A stretch of DNA of 64,000 nucleotides from an uncultured Maribacter sp. (lineage in GTDB: Bacteria > Bacteroidota > Bacteroidia > Flavobacteriales > Flavobacteriaceae): positions 62,001 through 126,000 of the forward strand of contig NZ_CANMDU010000008.1 in assembly GCF_947496775.1 (NCBI RefSeq). Reading direction: 5' to 3'. The translations under genes and the position numbers were made by a program. The notes beneath the pieces are model-generated. The model saw only the letters and a list, made by a program, of their open reading frames with translations, was not told where the DNA came from and ran no database searches. Below are positions 43,737 through 54,500 of this stretch, in pieces. The first letter of the stretch is position 1. Each line of letters begins with the position of its first letter.

Positions 43737-45155
43737 TTATTGAGACACGTATTTAAGAGCTTCTTCTAAAGAAATACGCACCCCATCTTTGTAAGCTACT
43801 ATGAACGAACTGGTATACCCTTTTAAATCTGCGTTGTTTTTCAACAATTTTACTTGCAAATAAGATTCTGTATTACCATACATATATCTATACAAGTTTT
43901 TTATAGGTTCTTTGGATAATTTATTTAAACCGTTAAAATTATCTGCCTCTAAAGCTATATTCTTGGCACTTGCTAAAATTTGCACTTTAAAAACGATATT
44001 AACTTTTTTTGAAACAGTTGACACCTCTTTTTTAATACCAACTTCTTCTTTTTTTGCTTCTTTCGGTTCGTGTCCTTCATTAATTTCAGAAGTTTTAGTC
44101 CTAACACCATCAGAAGACCTAATCACTTCTTTTACTGGTAATGATTTAGCTTCTTCTTTTAAAGCTTTGCCTCCCTCTTTATTCACTACCATCTCCTTCT
44201 TTACTCCGGGAGTCGAAATAACTTCTTCTTTTTTCGATTCTGCCTTTTTGGTGACAGTCTTTTTGATCACAACCGCTTCTATAACCTCCTCCGTTTTCTT
44301 CTTATCTTCATTTTTCTCTGCAGGAGTATTCAAGGAAACATCATTAGAAATAACTGCGCTATTTTGAGAAACGTTAGAAGAAACTCCTTCTTTGTATTTT
44401 AATATTGCATCCGCGATAGCCCTTCCCATTTTAGCCTGCCCCTCTTTAGAGTTTAAAAATGCTCCTTCTTCTTTATTAGTCAAAAAACCCGTTTCTACTA
44501 AAACACTTGGCATAAAAGTTTGATGGAGCACAATAAAACCAGCTTGTTTTACTTTACGATTGTTCCTCTTCAACTTTCCTGAAAACTGATCTTGAATCAT
44601 TTTAGCAAGTGCTATACTTTGATCTAAGAATTCCTCTTGCATTATAGTTAGCCCAATTACCGATTCGGGAGAATTTATATCATAATTAGCATAAGTTGTT
44701 TCATAATTATCTTCCAAGTAGATTACGGAATTTTCCTTTTTTGCAATTTCAAAATTTTGCTTATTAGCATGCAAACCTAACACGAAAGTTCCTGCTCCAT
44801 GTGCATCTGAAGTATGAGAATCGCAATGTACAGATACAAAAAGGTCGGCATTTGCTTTATTTGCTATTTCTCCGCGAACAAATAAGTCTATAAAAGTATC
44901 ATCCTTTCTAGTATAAATAACTTTAACGTTTTTATGCTGTTCCAAAATAGAACCAACTTTAAGAACAATATTTAGTGCTATATTTTTTTCCAAATAACCA
45001 TTTCCTAAGTTCCCCGGATCATGGCCTCCATGACCAGCATCCAAAACAATTACGAATGGATCATCTTCCTGCAAACCCCCATTAAACAAAGCAAAAGAAG
45101 ACAATGAGTCCGCAAAAAAAACAATCGAAAAAACAAAAAACAACTTAATTTTCAT
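43737..45155 (-). CDS. N-acetylmuramoyl-L-alanine amidase with SPOR-like tail
   Basis: A 472-residue exported amidase. After a signal peptide the Amidase_3 domain shows the zinc ligands H42 (GHGG), E56 and H110, and VLVETGFLTN with the catalytic Glu. A Lys/Glu/Val-rich low-complexity linker of about 120 residues follows (270-390). The last 80 residues (FKVQILASAKNI...) look like a short SPOR-like domain. It cleaves the bond between MurNAc and stem peptide, for cell separation. Start at 45155 gives a good signal sequence. Confidence 0.9.
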   Translation of the reverse strand: MKIKLFFVFSIVFFADSLSSFALFNGGLQEDDPFVIVLDAGHGGHDPGNLGNGYLEKNIALNIVLKVGSILEQHKNVKVIYTRKDDTFIDLFVRGEIANKANADLFVSVHCDSHTSDAHGAGTFVLGLHANKQNFEIAKKENSVIYLEDNYETTYANYDINSPESVIGLTIMQEEFLDQSIALAKMIQDQFSGKLKRNNRKVKQAGFIVLHQTFMPSVLVETGFLTNKEEGAFLNSKEGQAKMGRAIADAILKYKEGVSSNVSQNSAVISNDVSLNTPAEKNEDKKKTEEVIEAVVIKKTVTKKAESKKEEVISTPGVKKEMVVNKEGGKALKEEAKSLPVKEVIRSSDGVRTKTSEINEGHEPKEAKKEEVGIKKEVSTVSKKVNIVFKVQILASAKNIALEADNFNGLNKLSKEPIKNLYRYMYGNTESYLQVKLLKNNADLKGYTSSFIVAYKDGVRISLEEALKYVSQ

Positions 45156-45231
45156 ACTAGTATTCTGATTTGAGGTTCTTGATAAGGTTAAAATTATTGT
45201 AATACCCTACAAGAGGAACAAAAAATATATG

Positions 45232-45239
45232 TAGTTTTG
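45232..45239 (+). promoter_or_regulatory. Candidate -7 box for lptD
   Basis: TAGTTTTG matches TAnnTTTG, about 48 bases before the TTG start of lptD. The -33 element is not clear. Confidence 0.4.
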
Positions 45240-45287
45240 AACTCTAAAAGCTGAGCCAAACCTTTTACAAAAATAGGACATATAGCC

Positions 45288-47999
45288 TTGCAATCAAATA
45301 AACATTTTTTACTTTTCTTTTTGCTATTAATCACTAGCATAGATTTCTTGTATGCACAAGAAGACCAAATAGTTACGCTCCCAATAAAAGCAGTAACAGA
45401 TTCAATAACCGCACCGTTATTTCCACCTCCTATATTAAAAGACAGTACAATAAGGGACTCTACAATTACAGATAGTTTAAATAAAAAGCCCGCTCTTTTA
45501 TTAGATAAAATAACCTATAAGGCGAAAGATTATGTGAAATTGAGTCAAAAAGACCAAAAAATATATTTATACAATGAAGCCGAAATTCATTATCAGGACA
45601 CCGAATTGAAAGCTGGTGTCATAATAATGGATTACATAAAAAATGAAGTCTACGCCGGAAGATTAAAAGATTCTTTAGGAAATTATTCTCAAACACCTTT
45701 TTTTAAACAAGGAACCAACGAGGTTATCCCTGATTCCATTCGATTTAACTTTGACACCCAAAAGGCGTTAATCTGGAATTCTAGAACAGAACAACAAGCG
45801 GCTGCTGGTTCTTTAGGCAGTGATGCCATGAAGGTGTATGCAGATATTACTAAAAAGGAAAATGATTCTGTATATTTTTTAAGTGAAGGAAAACTTACTA
45901 CTTCTGCAGATACCATTAACCCCGATTATTATATAAGAGTTAGAAAAGCGAAATTTGTTCCTAAGAAAAAGGTAATTGCCGGTTATAGCAACCTATACAT
46001 TGCAGATGTACCCACACCTGTAGCTCTCCCTTTTGCTTATTTTCCATTAACCGTTGGTAGATCTGCTGGGGTTATGATGCCTACTTTCGGTAGCGACCCA
46101 GACACTGGTTATTTTCTACAAGATTTAGGATACTACATACCTATTGGAGAAATTGCCGACCTTACTATAAATGGAAGTTATTATACCAATGGTAGCTATG
46201 GCATACGAACACAATCGGTCTACGCAAAAAGGTACAAATACAGAGGAAATGTAAATTTCAGATACGAAAACCAAATAAATAGTCAAAGAGGATTCAGCGA
46301 TTATAGTAATAGCACTAGTTATAATATCCAAATTTCCCATTCTCAGGACACAAAAGCAAGTCCAAATTCCAGATTTTCGGCTTCTGTAAACCTAGGTAGT
46401 AGTAATTATTACCGAAACTCATTACAACAACAAAATTTACCCAACACTCAAAACAATACTCTATCATCTTCTATTTCATACTCCAAAACCTTTCCTGCGT
46501 ATCCTTCCGTAAATATGAGTTTATCTGCTACACATAGCCAAAACACTAATACGGATGCCGTTAACCTAACATTACCAACCTTACAAGCTAGTATGGAACG
46601 TATTTTTCCTTTTGCAAAAAGAGATGGTATAAAAAAAGGTATAATTCAAAATATAAATTTTCAATATGATTTAAATGCGAGAAATAGTGTAGTGACGGAT
46701 AGCGAAAATTTTTCTCTGGCAGATTCTAAAATCGGAGCAAGACACAAAATTCCAATTAGCACTAATTTTAAAGTAGCTAAATTTTTTAGTGTCAGCCTTG
46801 GTGGTAGCTATGAAGATGTATGGACATTGGATACGTTTGACAAAAGGTTTGACTCCACTACGGAAAAAGTGGTAATAGATACGATTCCTGGCTTTGATAG
46901 ATTTAACAAATATAATTTTAGTGCAAGTGTAGGAACTACAGTATATGGCACTTTTAACTTTGGAGAAGACAAAAAAATACAAGCCATTCGACATGTTATG
47001 CGACCATCATTAAGCTACGGCTACGCGCCTTCTTTTGAGCAATTTTATGACGAATTTAATACTGGAAAAACCGACGTAGATGGCAATCCAATTATAGATC
47101 AATTTACTCGTTTCGAAGGAACTTTATTTGGAAAACCCAGTTTAGGAAAATCTAACAATTTAAGTTTTTCTTTAGCGAACACATTAGAAGCTAAAGTTAC
47201 GGACAAGGACTCTATAGCCACCGAAGCTAAAAAAATACCTATCCTCAGCAATTTTAACATCTCCACGGGATACAATTTTGAATCCGACTCCTTAAAAATA
47301 AGCCCCTTAAGCGTCAACGGAGGAACTAACATACTTGACAACAAAATGTCTATTAACTTTTCGGCAGGTTTAGACCCATATGCCATTGACAATAACAATA
47401 GAAGAATAAACACGTTTAACATTGATAATGGAGGTAGCTTATTTCGCTTAACAAGAGCTAATGTAAATGTTTCTTATTCTATTGACAGCAAGGCATTTGA
47501 AAAGAATGATACTGATGAAGAAGAAGAGGAACCAGACCCGTTTGACTACGTAGCTTCAAGTGGCGGGCGAACAGATGATCTTTTTGGACAAGGAGACGAT
47601 TTCAATAGCCCAAGAAACAGGGAAGACGACGAAAACAAGGGTGAAGATGTAGATAATCCTATTTTTGGCACCAAAATACCTTGGAACTTCCGGTTCGCGT
47701 ACTCCGCTAGTTATGCTAATACCGCCAGACAAAACGAATTTAGTAGTCACTCATTAATGTTTTCCGGCGATATTGAACTCTCCCCTAGATGGAAAATTGG
47801 AGGCTCTTCCGGGTACGATTTTAAAAACCAAGGCTTTACTCTTACCCAATTACGCTTTGAGAGAGATTTAAAAAGTTTTACCATGCGTTTTAACTGGACT
47901 CCCTTTGGGCAATACAAAAGATGGTATTTCTTTATTGGTATTAAAAGCTCTATCCTAAAAGACCTTAAGTGGGAAAACAGAAGCCAAAGAGTTAGGTAA
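45288..47999 (+). CDS. lptD: LPS-assembly outer-membrane protein LptD
   Basis: A 903-residue outer-membrane protein. It starts with TTG at 45288, followed by a good signal peptide (SNKHFLLFFLLLITSIDFLYAQ); no ATG is at a better position. An OstA-like N-terminal domain follows (YKAKDYVKLSQKDQKIYLYN...), and from about residue 250 a very long beta barrel rich in aromatic and Ser/Asn strands. The LPFAYFPLTVGRSAG segment is typical of Bacteroidota LptD. A Glu/Asp-rich loop lies near 740-800. It inserts LPS into the outer leaflet. RidA follows after 26 bases. Confidence 0.9.
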   Translation: MQSNKHFLLFFLLLITSIDFLYAQEDQIVTLPIKAVTDSITAPLFPPPILKDSTIRDSTITDSLNKKPALLLDKITYKAKDYVKLSQKDQKIYLYNEAEIHYQDTELKAGVIIMDYIKNEVYAGRLKDSLGNYSQTPFFKQGTNEVIPDSIRFNFDTQKALIWNSRTEQQAAAGSLGSDAMKVYADITKKENDSVYFLSEGKLTTSADTINPDYYIRVRKAKFVPKKKVIAGYSNLYIADVPTPVALPFAYFPLTVGRSAGVMMPTFGSDPDTGYFLQDLGYYIPIGEIADLTINGSYYTNGSYGIRTQSVYAKRYKYRGNVNFRYENQINSQRGFSDYSNSTSYNIQISHSQDTKASPNSRFSASVNLGSSNYYRNSLQQQNLPNTQNNTLSSSISYSKTFPAYPSVNMSLSATHSQNTNTDAVNLTLPTLQASMERIFPFAKRDGIKKGIIQNINFQYDLNARNSVVTDSENFSLADSKIGARHKIPISTNFKVAKFFSVSLGGSYEDVWTLDTFDKRFDSTTEKVVIDTIPGFDRFNKYNFSASVGTTVYGTFNFGEDKKIQAIRHVMRPSLSYGYAPSFEQFYDEFNTGKTDVDGNPIIDQFTRFEGTLFGKPSLGKSNNLSFSLANTLEAKVTDKDSIATEAKKIPILSNFNISTGYNFESDSLKISPLSVNGGTNILDNKMSINFSAGLDPYAIDNNNRRINTFNIDNGGSLFRLTRANVNVSYSIDSKAFEKNDTDEEEEEPDPFDYVASSGGRTDDLFGQGDDFNSPRNREDDENKGEDVDNPIFGTKIPWNFRFAYSASYANTARQNEFSSHSLMFSGDIELSPRWKIGGSSGYDFKNQGFTLTQLRFERDLKSFTMRFNWTPFGQYKRWYFFIGIKSSILKDLKWENRSQRVR

Positions 48000-48025
48000 T
48001 ATTTAACTTAAAGATTAAAAACCAA

Positions 48026-48406
48026 ATGAAAAAAATAATTAATACAGCAAAAGCTCCTGCTCCTATAGGGCCATACAATCAAGCCGTTCTAAGCGGAAAT
48101 ACACTTTACATTTCTGGTCAAATTCCAATCGATTCTTCTACCGGAAAATTAATAGAGGGAGACATAAAGAAAGAAACCAAGCAATCCATGGAGAACCTGA
48201 AAGCAATTCTCGAAGAGGCAGGCATGACTTTTGAAAATGTTGTAAAGTCTTCTATTTTTTTAAATGATATGAATCAATTTTCCCAAGTTAATGAAGTCTA
48301 CGGCACTTATTTCAACCCAGAAACAGCTCCTGCAAGAGAAACAGTTGAAGTTGCCAATTTACCTAAATTTGTTAATGTAGAAATTTCAATGATAGCAATA
48401 AAGTAA
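48026..48406 (+). CDS. ridA: RidA family enamine/imine deaminase
   Basis: A 126-residue RidA protein with the complete family pattern: APAPIGPYNQAV at the front, LYISGQIPID in the middle and a C-terminal PARETVEVANLPKFVNVEI segment with the conserved Arg and Glu. It hydrolyses reactive enamines and imines from PLP enzymes. Cytoplasmic trimer by family. It is close behind lptD and ends 6 bases from the convergent kinase gene. Confidence 0.93.
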   Translation: MKKIINTAKAPAPIGPYNQAVLSGNTLYISGQIPIDSSTGKLIEGDIKKETKQSMENLKAILEEAGMTFENVVKSSIFLNDMNQFSQVNEVYGTYFNPETAPARETVEVANLPKFVNVEISMIAIK

Positions 48407-48412
48407 TATTAC

Positions 48413-49264
48413 TTACATTGTATTTTTATGATGCTCCACAAGACCATCTATAGGTCGCTGACGAATAACACCTACAACTAAATCATTACGCTCCAAAACA
48501 GCCGTTAATTCTTCTCTTAAGTAATAAGCAATACTACCTACAAAATTAATAGGAACTTTGGTAGCCAATTCAAATTGCATAACGTAGTTATTTATAAACT
48601 GCTGAAATCCTTTATCAATAACTCCTTTACAATACGGGTGGTCTTTATTTTCTATTAAAAAACGAGCAAAAGTAGCTAAATAGGTATTAGGGTTTGGCTG
48701 CTTATATAAATTTTCTTTGATAACATCAGCATCTAAATCGTACTCATTATTAAACTTAATAGCCAAATCAGATGGTATCTTATGAAAATAATAATCTCTA
48801 ATTAATTTACGTCCAAAGAAATTTCCACTACCATCATCCATAGGTATATACCCTAAAGAAGTTACTTTCTGGAATAATTGGTGTCCGTCATAATAGCTAC
48901 AATTAGAACCTGTTCCCAAAATACATACAATACCCTGCTGACCAAGTTCTGTTGTGGCATAAATAGCAGCATACGTATCTTCTTTAACTACCGCTTTTGC
49001 TTTTGGGAAATAATCTTTAAAAATCTCTTTTAAAAATTTTTTCATACGATCCGTTCCACAGCCAGCGCCGTAAAAAAACAAATGCGTAACATTATCTTTG
49101 TTTTTAGAAAGTTCAAAATTATTTGCTAATCGGTCTTCAATAACTTCACGAGTTAGAACCTCTGGACTTAATCCTAAAGTCTGGGTAAAAAAAAGTTTCT
49201 CTCCTTTTTCTCCTAAGGCAATCCAATCTGATTTAGTAGCTCCGCTATCAACAATTAATATCAT
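48413..49264 (-). CDS. BadF/BadG-type ATPase, probable N-acetylglucosamine kinase
   Basis: A 283-residue sugar-kinase-fold protein from the ATG at 49264; the frame can be extended three codons to a TTG. The phosphate loop DSGATKSDW is at the front, and GTGSNCSYYDG (about 119-129) and DDGSGNFFGRK follow. The family includes GlcNAc kinase and amino-sugar kinases used in cell-wall recycling. Near gapA and the murein enzymes this fits sugar salvage. It has its own spacing from gapA, with a terminator between. Confidence 0.85.
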   Translation of the reverse strand: MILIVDSGATKSDWIALGEKGEKLFFTQTLGLSPEVLTREVIEDRLANNFELSKNKDNVTHLFFYGAGCGTDRMKKFLKEIFKDYFPKAKAVVKEDTYAAIYATTELGQQGIVCILGTGSNCSYYDGHQLFQKVTSLGYIPMDDGSGNFFGRKLIRDYYFHKIPSDLAIKFNNEYDLDADVIKENLYKQPNPNTYLATFARFLIENKDHPYCKGVIDKGFQQFINNYVMQFELATKVPINFVGSIAYYLREELTAVLERNDLVVGVIRQRPIDGLVEHHKNTM

Positions 49265-49284
49265 AATCTTCAAATTTTAAAAAC

Positions 49285-49321
49285 AATCCTGAAAACAAAG
49301 AGTTTCTTTACTTTCAGGATT
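49285..49321 (-). terminator. Intrinsic terminator between gapA and the kinase gene
   Basis: On the minus strand AATCCTGAAA pairs with TTTCAGGATT in a 10-base stem. The 17-base loop holds a second small stem (AAAGA...TCTTT). GTTTTTAAAA follows. It ends pfkA-gapA transcription before the kinase gene. Confidence 0.65.
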
Positions 49322-49341
49322 TAATTATACTATATATAAAC

Positions 49342-50358
<1,017 letters not shown>

Positions 50359-50367
50359 TTAATTAAT

Positions 50368-51354
50368 TTATATTGTCATTATATCTGAAACTCTTATAAG
50401 CTCTTTATCTATTTCTGTATGCCCCTTTATGGCCATTTCTAATGGAGTAAGCGTAAGTTTATTATCTTTTATACCAACCATTAAATTTGTTTTACCTTCG
50501 GATAATGCCTCTACCGCTCTTACTCCCATTCTACTGGCCAAAACCCTATCATAACACGAAGGGGAACCGCCGCGTTGCATATGCCCTAGAACAGATACAC
50601 GCACATCATATACCGGTAAATGCTTCTCTACATATTCTTTAAGTTCAAAAACATTTTTTCCTGTTTTATCTCCTTCCGCAACAATAACGATACTAGAAGA
50701 TTTCCCTGATTCTTTACTTCTTTTTAAAGACTCTACTAAACGGTCTAATCCTAAATTTTCTTCCGGAATAAGAATTTCCTCTGCTCCTGCACCTACACCA
50801 GCATTTAATGCAATATGCCCTACATCTCTTCCCATTACTTCAACAAAGAATAAACGGTTATGAGAACTAGCAGTATCTCTAATCTTATCTATAGCATCTA
50901 CAACTGTATTTAGAGCCGTATCAAAACCTAAAGTAAATGTAGTTCCGAAAATATCATTATCAATTGTTCCGGGTATTCCTATTACTGGGAAATTATATTC
51001 TTGATTAAAAATCATCCCCCCAGTAAAACTGCCATCACCACCAATTACAACAAAGGCATCTATACCCTCCGCTTTTAATTGTTCGTAGGCCATGCTCCTA
51101 CCCTCTTTGGTCCTAAACTCCATGCATCTGGCACTTTTTAGAATAGTACCTCCTTTATTTATTATGTTATTAACACTACGTGCATCCATAGGTTTAAAAT
51201 CACCTTCAATCATGCCTTGATATCCACGATAAATACCTACACAATCTATATTGTGATAAGCACAGGTACGAACTACGGAACGTATTGCAGCATTCATTCC
51301 TGGAGAATCTCCTCCGGATGTTAGAACGCCTATTTTTTCAATTTTTGTAGTCAT
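50368..51354 (-). CDS. pfkA: 6-phosphofructokinase
   Basis: A 328-residue ATP-dependent PfkA from the ATG at 51354; the upstream TTG would add ten poor residues. Motifs: GVLTSGGDSPGMNAAIRS at the front, GGDGSFTGG, GIPGTIDNDIFGT with the catalytic Asp, and VLGHMQRGGSPS. It commits fructose-6-phosphate to glycolysis. A possible -7 box (TAAGTTTG) lies 28 bases before the start. First gene of the pfkA-gapA operon. Confidence 0.96.
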   Translation of the reverse strand: MTTKIEKIGVLTSGGDSPGMNAAIRSVVRTCAYHNIDCVGIYRGYQGMIEGDFKPMDARSVNNIINKGGTILKSARCMEFRTKEGRSMAYEQLKAEGIDAFVVIGGDGSFTGGMIFNQEYNFPVIGIPGTIDNDIFGTTFTLGFDTALNTVVDAIDKIRDTASSHNRLFFVEVMGRDVGHIALNAGVGAGAEEILIPEENLGLDRLVESLKRSKESGKSSSIVIVAEGDKTGKNVFELKEYVEKHLPVYDVRVSVLGHMQRGGSPSCYDRVLASRMGVRAVEALSEGKTNLMVGIKDNKLTLTPLEMAIKGHTEIDKELIRVSDIMTI

Positions 51355-51381
51355 TGTCAAGTTGTATGCCAACGAAATTAG

Positions 51382-51389
51382 CAAACTTA
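51382..51389 (-). promoter_or_regulatory. Candidate -7 box for pfkA-gapA
   Basis: Minus-strand TAAGTTTG matches TAnnTTTG, 28 bases before the pfkA ATG. It supports the choice of the ATG at 51354. The -33 part is not evident. Confidence 0.45.
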
Positions 51390-51502
51390 ATTCAATAAAT
51401 TGAGGCTTCTAAGCTTTAATTTTCAACACTATACAACTTCAAACGTTTTCGTATTGAAAATAATTTCCGTTCCTATAAAATAATAGGTTTTGAACACTAA
51501 AA

Positions 51503-54500
51503 TTAGTTGGTTATTGGACTCATTTGATCCTTAGAATAGAACCTAAGAAGACTATCTTTTCCCATTACAGAATCTGGAATTGGTTTCTTTTTATTCCTTT
51601 TTTGTTTCACTTTATCCTTTCCTAGAATTTTCCGAAAAAGTTCCTTAAAATTATTAAAATCGACCTCATAAGAAAGTCCTGCTCCTTGCGTATACCCTTG
51701 ATTATCCGCTAAGAACTCTTGAATTTCATTTTGCCTATTAAAAAACTTGGCGCTGAGGGTACCTTCTTCATTTAACAGCAATTGTATTTCTGCATCACCC
51801 GCAACCACAGTTTCACTAGAACCACCTACCGGAACACCAAAATTGCCATTAAACAAAACCCTATCACTAATTTTTGTAGATACTGTTACTCCAATTCTAT
51901 CATCCGTTTCTATATCTGCACTCCTATCTATTATCCCTTGTTCATAAGACAATCCTAAATTAAATTTATCATTATCTCCCCCTAACATTTGATTTAAAAT
52001 TCCAGAAGCCGATTGCAATAAATTTCCTGTTACAGCTTGTTGATTAATTCCCGATTGCTCATTAACGAAAGAACCTTGAGCCAGTAAAAACAAAGCATTT
52101 TTCTCTTCTATAGTGGGATCTTGTAACCTATACTCTAATTCTGACTGAATTATAGAATTTGTCCCTGGAAATTCTATTTCAAAATCTATATTAGGGCTTT
52201 GTAATTCTTCGGTTAACTTAATAACCACATCTGTTGGTATTCTTCTAGTAGAAGAGCCGGCATTATCTAACAAAGGAGCTGGGTTAGCAGTTAAAGAATA
52301 AACTGCTTGCATATTTAACTCTGCCGCCAATGGATCTCTCTCCCAAACAATAGTACCTCCAGGCTTTACTGTAAATGTTTTATCTATAACACCTCCAAAT
52401 TTATGATGATATTGCCCAGTAACAACAACAAAATCTCCATACATCTCGAACTTACCACGGGTATTAATCTGCATTAATATAGTCCCTACTCCGGTTCCTT
52501 TTAAGGAACTTTTAGTTTTCTGATCTGTAACTATTTCTACTTCAGCATCCGGAGTAACATCTAAATCAAACTTTAACTCTAATCCTTGATAATCCTTAAG
52601 AACTCTTCCTTCGTCAATATTCTTAACCCTATTTTTTTCTACAAATGTTATAAAAGAATAATCCCCTACACTAGCAACATCACTCAATGGTATTTTTAAA
52701 GAAGTACCCTCTGCTGTTGTTCCAAGAACATCTATATTTAGAGCTGTAGTTGGCCCATAAATTCTTCCTGTTCCGTTTAAAAACCCCGTTCCATAAAACA
52801 ATTGCTCCTCATCAAACTCTGTGTTTAAAATCAGAAAACGGTCATCGTTAGTATCCACATCTAAATTTAACACCCAACTATCAAAATACTTATGCGAAAT
52901 TGTACCATCAATATTTGCATGCGTTTTTTTATCTACATCGGTTAGGTAGATATTCTCAAAATTAAACGTTTGCTCATATAATCGAACCTTAGAATCAGGG
53001 GCAAAATCATAATCTACATTTAAATAAGGGATACTTATTCCGGAATTATCCAAAGACAACAATCCATTTATTTCAGGATTATTAACCGGTCCTGTTAATC
53101 TTGCACTACCACTTAAATTACCCCGTATGTTCCCAATAACATTCTGCCCTAGCGGACTAAAAGGGTGCAATTTAAAATCACTAAAATTAACTAGTAAATT
53201 AGCTTGTGGAGTTCCTCCGGTATTTAACACATTACCAACAACTCCCAATTTCTCTATACCATTTTCTGTTATTTGAGAGTTAACCACAAAATCTGTTAAA
53301 TCTCTATTCCCAATTATCCCGAGCGTTAAATCTCCCAAAGGAATTTTATTGATACCAAAGTTCGCTATTTGAAGATTAGAAGAAGGCAAATAAATGTTAT
53401 CTTTTTGCAATATATTTAAAATTCCATTTACCTCGCCTTGTAACTTAAGGCTATCAATAGCTGGGGTAATTTTATCTAAAGAAACCAGATTAAATTGTAA
53501 TTCTAAATCTTTATACGTAGAATCTGCCAACTGCCCCTTTAAACGAATTTGCTCTTGCTTACTATTATTCATTACAATTTCTTTAATTGTAATGCTATCT
53601 AAAGTCCTATTAAGAATTACTTTATTGTTTGCATCATCTGCCTTATTAAGAATCCATTTATTTCCTTTAAAACTAATATCTGATGTTTTTAAACCAATTA
53701 CGGATTTATTGTTTTTATTAAAAGTATGATAAAAGTTTAAATTATAACTATCGTCATAAGCACTGCCCCCTTTAAACTCTGCTCTAAAAAACAAAGTGTC
53801 TTTAAGAGTTGTATTTATTAAATTAAAATCCTTTACGTCATAATAAGGTGTAGATAAATCTCCAACAGAAACGAAAGTATTAAATAACGGATTTTTGTTG
53901 TCAATTTTTAAATCTATATTATCCGCCTCATTACCATAAGCAGCTATGCTAGGCGATTTAAAGTTTAACTTTAAATCGCCATCATCTGCATTGATATTTC
54001 CTTTTATAAAGGTATTGGGGTCAAATTTTACTTCCGGAAAAAACACATCTACAATCTTATTATATATTTTAAAATTGAAAGATAATTTTTGCCCCTTAGA
54101 TATTTTAAAAGGCCTATAATTGGTATAAATACTTCCCAAAGAATTTTGTACTACCCTCCCTAATTCTTTTACCTTAAAGTTACCTTTTAAATACCCTGTT
54201 ATAATATCTGGAGAATTTATTGCTATGGTTCGTATGCTATCATTTTCAAATGAGGATGATATCTTGAAATCTTCAAAATAATAAGTAAAATTTTTATTCT
54301 GGAAATTAGTTTTAGTGAATTTTATATCACCAACTATTTTATCTAATGAATTACCTGTAATATCCATATTAATATTACCCTTAAATATAGATATACTATC
54401 ATTAATAAAGTGTAGTTTTTTAAGATTGGCATACCCTACAGATGCCCTAAAATTAAAATTATTACGTCCTTCTTCAAAATCAGCTAATCCTTTAAAATTA

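Noticed and set aside
43912-44367. 151-residue antisense reading frame within the amidase gene
   Set aside because: It mirrors the low-complexity Lys/Glu linker of the amidase, which leaves the opposite strand open.
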